A DNA stretch of 64,000 nt, from the NCBI GenBank assembly GCA_013360215.1, contig JABWCP010000016.1, forward strand, positions 1 through 64,000. Direction: 5' to 3'. Of this stretch, positions 55,433-63,551 are shown piece by piece; position 1 is the first letter of the stretch; each line of letters begins with the position of its first letter. The stretch is from a bacterium. Its GTDB lineage: Bacteria; CLD3; SB21. The notes beneath the pieces are model-generated. The model was not told the origin of the DNA. It ran no database searches and saw only the letters and a list, made by a program, of their open reading frames with translations. Position numbers and translations under genes: made by a program.

Positions 55433-56068
55433 TCATCGCAAATCAATCACATCCATACCGGTTTCCGGCGTGAATGTAAAAAGATTCATATTCATCGGCT
55501 GATCTATTTCGACGTGGGTAAACTCGTATGTAACTTGATTACCCTCCAAATCAGCGTATTCTATTTTTTGGGTGATCCACGTATCGGAAGGCACCCAGAT
55601 CTTCATGCTTTGCACAAAATCATCACGGTCCCGCGGATCAAGCTTGAGCACATAAACCAATCGGCCGTTGATCGTTTCCGTTTTGATGACTTCGGCAATA
55701 AATTTTTCCAAATAATCATACAAAAAATATTTGGGCATAAACAGGCTACGGCTGTTCTTTTTCAGTTTATCAATAATCACCTGATTATTGACTTCCGAAT
55801 ATTGCCACACCGACTCCCCGTTGGTGATATTGAGTTGTTGACCCAGCTCATAGCGAATATTGTTTTCCTTTTTGAAGAACAATTTACCCTGAGCACTCTG
55901 ACTTTTTCCGGTCAGTTTCCATTTGAAACGGTAATCAAACGAAAACGAAAAACTGTCCGTTTTTTTATACTTGTTTTGCACTTTACGGATGACCGACTGT
56001 GCGTCTTCCGGTTTACCTTGGGCCCAAACACCGGAAAGAGCTATCAAACTTACGATCAAATACTTCAA
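55433..56068 (-). CDS. LolA-like outer-membrane lipoprotein carrier protein
   Basis: LolA carries lipoproteins from the LolCDE transporter across the periplasm. From TTG 56068 (GGAG 8 bases upstream) the 211-residue protein begins with a clean signal peptide ending SGVWAQG. An open-barrel domain follows: QGKLFFKKENNIRYEL near residue 60, SVWQYSEVNNQVIID near residue 85 and FTHVEIDQPMNMNLFTFTP near the C-terminus. The longer frame to 56104 also starts at TTG and is less likely. FtsK-LolA adjacency is frequent in FCB genomes. Confidence 0.82.
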   Translation of the reverse strand: MKYLIVSLIALSGVWAQGKPEDAQSVIRKVQNKYKKTDSFSFSFDYRFKWKLTGKSQSAQGKLFFKKENNIRYELGQQLNITNGESVWQYSEVNNQVIIDKLKKNSRSLFMPKYFLYDYLEKFIAEVIKTETINGRLVYVLKLDPRDRDDFVQSMKIWVPSDTWITQKIEYADLEGNQVTYEFTHVEIDQPMNMNLFTFTPETGMDVIDLR

Positions 56069-56124
56069 ACGATAAACTCCATTCTTTGGAAAATGGTTAT
56101 ACAATAAACATAATCAAACGAACA

Positions 56125-59100
56125 CTAATTCATATACATCGCCATCTGATCTTCGGTAATAAGCACCTGGCGCGGTTTGGCTCCATCAGGTGCGCTTACG
56201 ATACCCGCACGTTCCAGTTGATCAATAAGCCTTGCCGCACGGGCGTAGCCGACAGATAGACGGCGCTGCAAAAGCGAAGCTGAACCTTGATTGTGTTTGA
56301 CGACGATCTCCATCGCCTGATTAAAAAGTTCATCAAATCCCGACGAATCCACCTCACCGCCTTCGTTCTCTTCACGCGGTTCTTCTTTCACCATAAAATC
56401 ACGACGCGGGAATGCCTGCATGCGGTTTATAAAATCAACGATGGTTTCCGTTTCCTGCGTCGAAGTAAACGCGTTTTGGATACGTATCGGCACTTGCCCC
56501 GGCGGCATAAAAAGCATGTCGCCTTTGCCGAGTAACTGCTCCGCGCCGCCCATGTCCAGGATGGTTCGCGAATCAATCTTGGAACGCACTGCGTATGCTA
56601 TACGCGCCGGAAAATTGGCTTTGATCAAGCCGGTCAAAACATCTACCGAAGGACGTTGTGTGGCGACAATCAGGTGAATACCGACAGCACGCGCCATCTG
56701 TGCAAGGCGCGTTATGGATGTTTCTATTTCGCGCGGCGCCGTCATCATGAGATCGGCAAGCTCATCAATGATCGCAACGATGTATTCCAATTTGTAATGC
56801 TGATATTTGCCATCGTGCGGCATCCGACCTTCTTTCCAACGCTTATTATAATCTTCCAAATTACGCACATTGGCCTCCGCCAATTTTTCATAACGCTCTT
56901 CCATTTCTTCGACAAGCGCTTTGAGAATAAGCTTCGCGTTTTCCGGTTTTGTGATGACGTCTTCAATTACTTCACCGCGATGATTGCGCAGGGAAATCAA
57001 ATGATGATTTTTTAACCTGCGATATAACGCCAATTCGACCTTCTTGGGATCCACCATGATAAACTTCACTTCCGACGGATCGAACTGATACAGAAGACTG
57101 GTGATGATCGAATTGATACCTACCGATTTACCGGCACCCGTCGTACCGGCGATCAGCAAGTGTGGCATTTTGGCGAGATCTTCGAAATGAATATGACCGT
57201 CTATCGTTTTCCCCAATGCCAAACCCAGTTTGTATTTGTTTTTCGCATCGCGAAATGACGGATCTTCAAAAAGACTGCGAATCATCACAGGCTCGGCTTT
57301 GAGTTTTGGTATCTCGACTTGTATCGTGCCTTTGCTGGTAACCGGTACCATACGCACGGATTTGACTTTGAGGGACAGTGCAAGTTCGTCTTCTAAGCCC
57401 GTGATTTTGGAAATTTTTAATCCCGACGGTAATTCCAGTTGATAAATAGCTACCACCGGTCCACCGTATTCCGTAGCCACCACTTTGGTTGCAATGCCAA
57501 ACTCAGCCAGCTTGGCGATGATCTGTTCAACTTTTGTATTAAGGTAGCCGATTTCTTCCGGAGTTAATTTTTCAAGTGACTGCGTAGGCTCCAGCAAATC
57601 AATAGAAGGAAACTTATATTTTTTTCGCGCTTGTGAATTTTCTTTATCAAAATCAATCGCGGGTTCGGGTTTCGGCGCTTCCTTTTTTACGGCTTTGACC
57701 GACGCCGCCAAAGCCTCCGCTTCTTGTGCTGTTTCGGGAAGAGTCACTTCCGGTTGCGGCTCTTCCTGCGTTACGGGATTAACATCGTTCGATGATAGTT
57801 GTGATGCATCCGTACTGTCCGACACGATCGTATGAATATCTTCTTTTGGCGCTTCTTGGGTTTCGACAATATCTTCGATTTTTACCGTTTGTGTTTTCGG
57901 TTTACGCGCCGGCTTCATATCAAGACGCGTTTTTGCACGTTCAAGCTCGGCTGTTTCTTCTTTGACCCATTCTTTCTCCCACTCAATATGTTGATGCTCC
58001 GCATCAAACATACTGCGGGCAAGGTCTTTGAAGTCGGCATCCGCCATATCAAGATCGGCATCTTCCGGTCTTATCGTCAAATCTTTTGCTGGTTCGACCA
58101 CACGCGGTTTCGGGCTCTCAGTAACAGGTGTATTTGCGGGCGCCGTCGTTTCTTCCTGAGGCAAATCCTGATGGGAATCGGTATGACCTGCGGATGCTGA
58201 AAGTTCTTCCAGCTTGGTGCGATTAATCGAGAATTTTTTATCAATATGTCCGATCGCTTTGAGATCTCGGACAAACTGCGTATCCATCCCTAAATCTGTT
58301 CCCGTGATTGCATCGCGTTTAGGCTCCTCTGCTTTAGCCTGCACGGCGACCAATTCTTCCGGTGCTTTTTCTTCCTTGATCGCCGGGGCAATCGTCGTAC
58401 TTTGTTTCGTTGTGACCTGAGGAATTTCTGTTTTTACCGGTTCGTTAACTTTTTCAGTTTTTGCAGACGTCGGGGATACTGACGTTTTAATGGTTTTTTT
58501 CTGCAAGTACTCAGGGATTAGCGGTTTTTCAGCAGCATCTTCACTGACATTGTCAGGCTCATCCTCAGAAACTTCACTCTCTTTTTCCAACAACTCCTGC
58601 TGACGGGATTTGAATTTGGAAATCGTGCCGGTCGTCGTGCGATACGATGTGAAAAGAATATTTTTGATCGCAGGGATAAGATCGGCGATACTCACGCGGG
58701 TAACCATCGTAATCCAGATGAGCGAAAAAACAACCCAGATCGTCACGCTGCCAAAGCCGCCAAGCCACGTGTACAGCTGATGCGCGAGCATACCGCCCAA
58801 CATGCCGCTCGCATTCCAGTTTTCGGAATGATCCAACGCACCCGGTATCGCCAGCCACGTTGAAACAATCAACATCAGCGTGAGGATATAAAACGCAAAC
58901 TGATTGACGAGAAAAATGCTTTTGTGCGTAAAGAAGAGCCAACCATATACCAAAAATAAAATCGGTACTGCAACAAAGGGGTAACCGAAGGTATAACCTA
59001 CCAAATAATGAGATAACATCGCACCGACCGGACCGAGCAGGTTTTGCAATTGCCCAGCCCTCCAAAGCTCCATGATCGTGCCGGGTTGTTCATTAGCAAC

Positions 59101-59286
59101 ATGCGTCACAACCGACAAAATAGACAATAAACTCACGGTCATCAGCAGCAAACCAAAGATTTCTTCTTTGAGTTTGATGCCAAGATTGAGTTTCAGCCCC
59201 TTTGGCGGCTGCGGCTTTTGAGGTATCTTACCTTTCGGCGATTCGGCCGCTTTGGGTTTGGGATTATTTTTTTTCTTTGACGCCAT
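56125..59286 (-). CDS. ftsK: DNA translocase FtsK
   Basis: FtsK sits at the division septum and pumps chromosome ends apart. The 1053-residue protein has four hydrophobic helices in the first 210 or so residues and a long acidic Pro/Glu/Thr-rich linker (about 230-560). The RecA-like motor has Walker A GTTGAGKSVGIN near residue 712 and IIDELADLMM near residue 840. The C-terminal gamma domain is also present (SASLLQRRLSVGYARAARLIDQLE near residue 1005), which recognises polar KOPS-type sequences. No ribosome site is evident before ATG 59286. gcvT ends 43 bp upstream. Confidence 0.96.
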   Translation of the reverse strand: MASKKKNNPKPKAAESPKGKIPQKPQPPKGLKLNLGIKLKEEIFGLLLMTVSLLSILSVVTHVANEQPGTIMELWRAGQLQNLLGPVGAMLSHYLVGYTFGYPFVAVPILFLVYGWLFFTHKSIFLVNQFAFYILTLMLIVSTWLAIPGALDHSENWNASGMLGGMLAHQLYTWLGGFGSVTIWVVFSLIWITMVTRVSIADLIPAIKNILFTSYRTTTGTISKFKSRQQELLEKESEVSEDEPDNVSEDAAEKPLIPEYLQKKTIKTSVSPTSAKTEKVNEPVKTEIPQVTTKQSTTIAPAIKEEKAPEELVAVQAKAEEPKRDAITGTDLGMDTQFVRDLKAIGHIDKKFSINRTKLEELSASAGHTDSHQDLPQEETTAPANTPVTESPKPRVVEPAKDLTIRPEDADLDMADADFKDLARSMFDAEHQHIEWEKEWVKEETAELERAKTRLDMKPARKPKTQTVKIEDIVETQEAPKEDIHTIVSDSTDASQLSSNDVNPVTQEEPQPEVTLPETAQEAEALAASVKAVKKEAPKPEPAIDFDKENSQARKKYKFPSIDLLEPTQSLEKLTPEEIGYLNTKVEQIIAKLAEFGIATKVVATEYGGPVVAIYQLELPSGLKISKITGLEDELALSLKVKSVRMVPVTSKGTIQVEIPKLKAEPVMIRSLFEDPSFRDAKNKYKLGLALGKTIDGHIHFEDLAKMPHLLIAGTTGAGKSVGINSIITSLLYQFDPSEVKFIMVDPKKVELALYRRLKNHHLISLRNHRGEVIEDVITKPENAKLILKALVEEMEERYEKLAEANVRNLEDYNKRWKEGRMPHDGKYQHYKLEYIVAIIDELADLMMTAPREIETSITRLAQMARAVGIHLIVATQRPSVDVLTGLIKANFPARIAYAVRSKIDSRTILDMGGAEQLLGKGDMLFMPPGQVPIRIQNAFTSTQETETIVDFINRMQAFPRRDFMVKEEPREENEGGEVDSSGFDELFNQAMEIVVKHNQGSASLLQRRLSVGYARAARLIDQLERAGIVSAPDGAKPRQVLITEDQMAMYMN

Positions 59287-59329
59287 TCAAATGTTATTAG
59301 AATTCATATTTAACCAAGACGCCTTGTCT

Positions 59330-60445
59330 CTAGAAATCCGAACTGGGATCCCCGTTATAAAACGGCGTCGGCGATACTTTAGCGTTAAGCTCACGGCCGC
59401 GTGCATTGATCTTGAGCATCGTACCGTCTTTTGCCAATGCCGTCTCTACGTACCCCACGGCAATCGCACGTTGTAAACTCGGCGAAAATGTACCGCTAGT
59501 CACTACGCCGACTTTTCGTCCGTCCGACATGATGTCGTAACCGTGACGCGCCGGTATTTTTCCTTCGACTTCAAGACCGACTAATTTCCTCTTAACGCCA
59601 TCGGCTTTTATTTTTTGTAATGCTTCGCGCCCGATAAACTCGCCTTTATTCAGTTTGGTGATCCAGCCGAGCGAAGCCTCAAGCGGGTTTGTCGTTTCAT
59701 CAATATCGTTGCCATACAAGCGGTAATTCATCTCCAAACGCAGCGTATCCCGCGCACCAAGACCGGCTAAACCGATATTGTATTTTTCACCGGCTTTCAT
59801 CACCGCATTCCATATCTGATCGGCAAACTTCGTATTGAAATACAGTTCAAAACCTTTCTCTCCGGTATATCCGGTACGTGAAATTGTCATCGGCACGCCG
59901 TCCACTTCGCCCTCGCGGAACCAATAAAATTTGATGTCCGACAGATTGGTTTTTGTCAGCGACTGTACGACTTCTTTTGCGTGGGGTCCCTGAATCGCAA
60001 GCAACGCAATATCGTCGCTGATATTTTCCAATTGGAGATGAGAAGGGCAATGCGATTTTACCCAATTAAAATCTTTTTCCATATTGGATGCGTTGACGAC
60101 AAGCATAAATTTTTTATCGTTGTATTTGTACACGATCAGATCGTCCACAATACCGCCGTCGGGTTTGCACATCGCGGAATACTGTGCCTGCGTATCGGCC
60201 ATTTTAGAAACATCATTGACCGTAATTTTTTGTACAAAATCTGCCGCGCCTTCGCCGGTTACCATAAATTCGGCCATGTGTGACACATCAAATACACCGA
60301 CGGCTGTCCGGACGCGTTGATGTTCGACGATATCGCCGTCATAACGAATCGGCATATAATAGCCTGCAAAATCGGCCATTTTAGCACCGGCTGCGATATG
60401 TTTATCGTAGAACGGTGTTTTTTGGGGGTTAGTTGAAGTACTCAA
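59330..60445 (-). CDS. gcvT: Aminomethyltransferase (glycine cleavage T protein)
   Basis: GcvT transfers the aminomethyl carbon from the H protein to tetrahydrofolate. The 371-residue protein shows MADFAGYYMPIRYDG near residue 23, GVFDVSHMAEFMVTG near residue 49, SRTGYTGEKGFELYF near residue 192 and the catalytic Asp region in LGARDTLRLE near residue 230. The start is TTG with GGAG 8 bases upstream, behind a good promoter. No gcvH or gcvP is beside it. YgfZ-like paralogues lack several of these motifs, so true GcvT is favoured. Confidence 0.93.
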   Translation of the reverse strand: MSTSTNPQKTPFYDKHIAAGAKMADFAGYYMPIRYDGDIVEHQRVRTAVGVFDVSHMAEFMVTGEGAADFVQKITVNDVSKMADTQAQYSAMCKPDGGIVDDLIVYKYNDKKFMLVVNASNMEKDFNWVKSHCPSHLQLENISDDIALLAIQGPHAKEVVQSLTKTNLSDIKFYWFREGEVDGVPMTISRTGYTGEKGFELYFNTKFADQIWNAVMKAGEKYNIGLAGLGARDTLRLEMNYRLYGNDIDETTNPLEASLGWITKLNKGEFIGREALQKIKADGVKRKLVGLEVEGKIPARHGYDIMSDGRKVGVVTSGTFSPSLQRAIAVGYVETALAKDGTMLKINARGRELNAKVSPTPFYNGDPSSDF

Positions 60446-60488
60446 AATATGTTCTCCAAATTCTTTACTACTTAAAAATGACTTATTT

Positions 60489-60516
60489 ACTATATCAGTC
60501 AGTTCACAAAAGACAA
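60489..60516 (-). promoter_or_regulatory. Sigma-70-type promoter of gcvT
   Basis: The minus strand has TTGTCT (60511-60516), a 16-base spacer and TATAGT (60489-60494), about 45 bases upstream of the TTG start of gcvT. It may also drive ftsK and the genes beyond, as the next gaps are short. Confidence 0.6.
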
Positions 60517-60532
60517 TCTACTTTCAATTTTC

Positions 60533-61711
60533 TTACAATTTCTTCATCGCTTTATCAATTCGTTCCAGTGCCAATTTGATATTATCGAGCGAATTGGCAT
60601 AAGAAAACCGGAGATACCCTTCACCGAAACTGCCGAATGCTGTCCCGGATAAAGCTGCGACACCGGCTTCATTGAGCAGATAATCCGCGAGTTTACGCGA
60701 ATCCAAACCGGTTTTGATGATATTGGGAAATACATAAAACGCACCCAACGGTTTTTTGCAGGAAAAACCCTTGATCGCATTGAGTCCGTCCACGATAAAA
60801 TCGCGGCGTTTTTCAAATTCGGTGACCATCGCATTCACGCTGTCTTGCGGCCCCTGCAACGCTTCGATGCATGCTTTTTGTACAAAACTATTCGTACACG
60901 AATTACTGTTGGTTTGCAGTTTGGAAACCATTGCTGCGAGATCTTTGGGCATCACACCAAAACCGGCGCGCCATCCGGTCATGGCATACGTTTTGGAAAA
61001 TCCGTCCAAAATAATCGTGCGTTCTTTCATGCCCGGAAGACTGGCTATGGAATAATGTTCGTACCCGTACATGATGCGTGAATAAATTTCATCGGACATC
61101 ACGTAACAATTATATTGTTTGACGATCGCCGCTATATCTTCGATATCTTTTTTGCTAAACACCCCGCCGGTCGGATTGGCCGGCGAATTGATAATCACAA
61201 GTTTGGTTTTAGGCGAAATTTTTTCCTTCAGTTCGTTCACATCAAAGGTAAAATTTTTTTCTTCGCTGATGTGCAGCGGCACGGCTTTACCGCCGACAAA
61301 ATTGATCATGGACTCATAAATCGGAAAACCGGGATTAGGATAAATCACTTCATCGCCCGGGTCAATCAAGGCCATGATGGGGAAAAATATGATCGGTTTA
61401 CCGCCGGGCGTGACGACCACTTCGTCCGGATGGGCTTCGATATGACGGGTTTGGGAAACATAATCGGCAATCGCTTTGCGCAAATCGGGCAAACCGGGTG
61501 ACGGCCCATAATGCGTCCATCCTTCACGTAGCGCTTTTATCGCCGCTTCGGAAATATTGGTCGGCGTGTCAAAATCCGGTTCGCCGATTTCCAAATGTAC
61601 GATGTGTTTTCCTTGCGCCTCCAAAGCCTTGGCTTTTACGAGCACTTCAAAAGCCGTTTCGGTTCCCAAACGACTCATGGCCGAAGCCGGAGCAACTTTA
61701 AAATCTGACAT
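60533..61711 (-). CDS. Pyridoxal-phosphate aminotransferase, class I (aspartate aminotransferase-like)
   Basis: This 392-residue fold-type I transaminase has HLEIGEPDFDTP near residue 38, GWTHYGPSPGLPDLRKAI near residue 70 and NSPANPTGGVFSKKDI near residue 155. The PLP-binding Lys is in DGFSKTYAMTGWRAG near residue 238, and the substrate-binding Arg is in GYLRFSYANS near residue 368. The family includes aspartate, alanine and aromatic transaminases, and specificity cannot be told. ATG 61711 is preferred to a TTG two codons earlier. GGGAG lies upstream. Confidence 0.92.
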   Translation of the reverse strand: MSDFKVAPASAMSRLGTETAFEVLVKAKALEAQGKHIVHLEIGEPDFDTPTNISEAAIKALREGWTHYGPSPGLPDLRKAIADYVSQTRHIEAHPDEVVVTPGGKPIIFFPIMALIDPGDEVIYPNPGFPIYESMINFVGGKAVPLHISEEKNFTFDVNELKEKISPKTKLVIINSPANPTGGVFSKKDIEDIAAIVKQYNCYVMSDEIYSRIMYGYEHYSIASLPGMKERTIILDGFSKTYAMTGWRAGFGVMPKDLAAMVSKLQTNSNSCTNSFVQKACIEALQGPQDSVNAMVTEFEKRRDFIVDGLNAIKGFSCKKPLGAFYVFPNIIKTGLDSRKLADYLLNEAGVAALSGTAFGSFGEGYLRFSYANSLDNIKLALERIDKAMKKL

Positions 61712-61779
61712 GCCCAAAACTCTCCCGTGTTATTAAAGCTAAATCTCTAATAAAAAAGAATTTACCGTTTTTAAATGGT

Positions 61780-61808
61780 TTTATCAAGAAATTATTCCCT
61801 TGTGTCAA
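61780..61808 (-). promoter_or_regulatory. Promoter of the aminotransferase gene
   Basis: Consensus TTGACA (minus strand, 61803-61808), a 17-base spacer and GATAAA (61780-61785). The -35 box sits exactly at the border of the tandem repeat at 61803-61851. A second possibility (TTGATA, 17 bases, TAAATT) lies just downstream. Confidence 0.5.
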
Positions 61809-61851
61809 GGCAAAATAGAAATGTCCTAATATAGCAAAGTAGAAATGTCCT
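61803..61851. repeat. 24-bp-period tandem repeat, possibly a solitary insertion-sequence end
   Basis: Two copies of an 18-bp unit, GCAAAATAGAAATGTCCT (61810-61827) and GCAAAGTAGAAATGTCCT (61834-61851), differ at one base and are spaced 24 bp apart. They are preceded by TGTCAA. Several IS21/IS481-type elements have terminal tandem repeats of this sort and begin with TG, so this may be the remnant of one end. No transposase gene or partner end is present in the window. The identity is inference from pattern alone. Confidence 0.4.
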
Positions 61852-61868
61852 GTTAGAAAGCCGGGTAT

Positions 61869-63416
61869 TTATCCGCTGTAACTGCGATCCAAACTTCGGT
61901 ATTGGATTGCTTCGCTGACGTGTTCGGCGCGAATGGCCGGAGCATTGGCACAATCGGCAATCGTCCGCGCTACTTTAAGAATACGATCGTATGCCCGCGC
62001 AGATAACCCCAGTTTGGTAATCGCGAGTTTCATCAATTCCTGACTGCGTGCATCGATCGTACAAAATTCGCGAATGGCGCGCGACTCCATATCCGCATTA
62101 CAGTACACAGGCTGGCCTTTTTTACGCAGAGATTCAAATCGTTTTAACTGAATTTGCCGCGCTTTTTTAACGCGTTCGCGGATCGCCGAGGAGGTTTCGC
62201 CGTGGCCTTCGGCAGAAAGTTCTTTATATTTTATCGCCGGACAGTCAATATGAATATCAATACGATCCAGAAGTGGCCCCGATATTTTGGCCATGTAGCG
62301 CTGGATCATACCCGGATTACAAGTACAGCGATTGCCGGGATCGGTGTGAAATCCGCACGGGCAAGGATTCATCGCGCAAGCGAGCATAAAATTAGCCGGG
62401 TACGTCAGCGACATTTCAGCGCGACTAATGGTAACATGCCCATCCTCCAAAGGTTGGCGCATGACCTCCAATACGTTTTTTTTAAATTCCGGTAATTCAT
62501 CAAGAAAAAGTACGCCGTGATGCGCAAGACTGACTTCACCGGGTTTGGGAATATGTCCCCCGCCGATCAGTCCCGCGTCGGAGATCGTATGGTGCGGTGA
62601 ACGAAAAGGACGCAGGGTAACCAGCGGCGTATTCTGCGGCAAAAAACCGGCGACAGAATGAATTTTGGTTGTTTCCAGCGCCTCATCCGGTGTCAGATCA
62701 GGCAGTATTGTCGGGATACGTTTGGCTAACATCGTTTTACCGCTTCCGGGCGGACCGATCATAATGATGTTATGGCCTCCGGCGGCCGCAATCTCCAGCG
62801 CTCGCTTGGCATGTTCCTGCCCTTTGACATCACGAAAGTCCACCGGCATAGCCGGAGCCTGATCAAAAAGTGCCGACATATCTACCTGGTGCGGTGCGAT
62901 GTGTTTTTGTCCGTTGAGAAATTGAACAGCATCCGATAATGCGTTGACAGGTATAACTTCTAAACCTTCAGCCATGGCGGCTTCGGCGGCATTACCGGCC
63001 GGTACGATGATGCCTTTGATATGTTCGCGGCGGGCGCGAAGCGCAAGAGACAACACACCGTTGATGGGTCGCAAACTTCCATCCAAACTCAATTCACCGA
63101 CGACCACGTATTCCTCCGTACGATGGGACTCGATCTGACCGTGCGCGGCCAAAATACCCACGGCGATCGGGAGATCAAACCCGGAACCTTCTTTCCGCAA
63201 ATCCGCCGGTGCAAGATTGATCGTAATGCGTTTGATCGGAAATGTAAAACCGGAGTTTTTGATTGCCGCATTAACGCGCTCTTTGCTTTCGCGGACGGCA
63301 TTATCCGGTAAACCGACCGTGATAAAACCGGGTACGGCGCCCTCCAGATGCGCTTCGACTTTGATGATAAAAGCATCAATACCAAATGTAGTCGCGGATA
63401 AAATCTGTGCTAACAT
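61869..63416 (-). CDS. comM: ComM/YifB-family AAA+ ATPase (Mg-chelatase-like)
   Basis: This 515-residue protein has the N-terminal LonC-like domain (TVGLPDNAVRESKERV near residue 37) and AAA+ ATPase with Walker A GPPGSGKTMLAKRIP near residue 219. HHTISDAGLIGGG near residue 275, FLDELPEFKKNVLEVMR near residue 305 and a Cys-rich segment (CAMNPCPCG with a later CTC, near residue 344) follow. ComM is a hexameric helicase that helps integrate transforming DNA by branch migration in naturally competent bacteria; it also occurs widely outside them. GGGGG lies before ATG. Confidence 0.94.
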   Translation of the reverse strand: MLAQILSATTFGIDAFIIKVEAHLEGAVPGFITVGLPDNAVRESKERVNAAIKNSGFTFPIKRITINLAPADLRKEGSGFDLPIAVGILAAHGQIESHRTEEYVVVGELSLDGSLRPINGVLSLALRARREHIKGIIVPAGNAAEAAMAEGLEVIPVNALSDAVQFLNGQKHIAPHQVDMSALFDQAPAMPVDFRDVKGQEHAKRALEIAAAGGHNIIMIGPPGSGKTMLAKRIPTILPDLTPDEALETTKIHSVAGFLPQNTPLVTLRPFRSPHHTISDAGLIGGGHIPKPGEVSLAHHGVLFLDELPEFKKNVLEVMRQPLEDGHVTISRAEMSLTYPANFMLACAMNPCPCGFHTDPGNRCTCNPGMIQRYMAKISGPLLDRIDIHIDCPAIKYKELSAEGHGETSSAIRERVKKARQIQLKRFESLRKKGQPVYCNADMESRAIREFCTIDARSQELMKLAITKLGLSARAYDRILKVARTIADCANAPAIRAEHVSEAIQYRSLDRSYSG

Positions 63417-63451
63417 AAACCCCCTTCATCGCAAATTTTTTTTAAAAAAAT

Positions 63452-63481
63452 TAAATATGGATGCGGAAGGTTTTCTGTCAA
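63452..63481 (-). promoter_or_regulatory. Sigma-70-type promoter of comM
   Basis: The minus strand has consensus TTGACA (63476-63481), an 18-base spacer and TATTTA (63452-63457), about 36 bases before the ATG. It directly follows the terminator of the upstream gene. Confidence 0.6.
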
Positions 63482-63492
63482 AAAATGACAAT

Positions 63493-63532
63493 AAAAAAAC
63501 GGCTCCGGGATTTTTTAACCGAAAGCCGTTTA
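63493..63532 (-). terminator. Intrinsic terminator of the gene entering from the right edge
   Basis: The minus strand forms an AAACGGCT/AGCCGTTT stem, extended by CGG/CCG, and ends in a seven-base T-run, about 20 bp past the stop at 63552. Confidence 0.85.
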
Positions 63533-63551
63533 ATGGGACGAATTGTATTTT

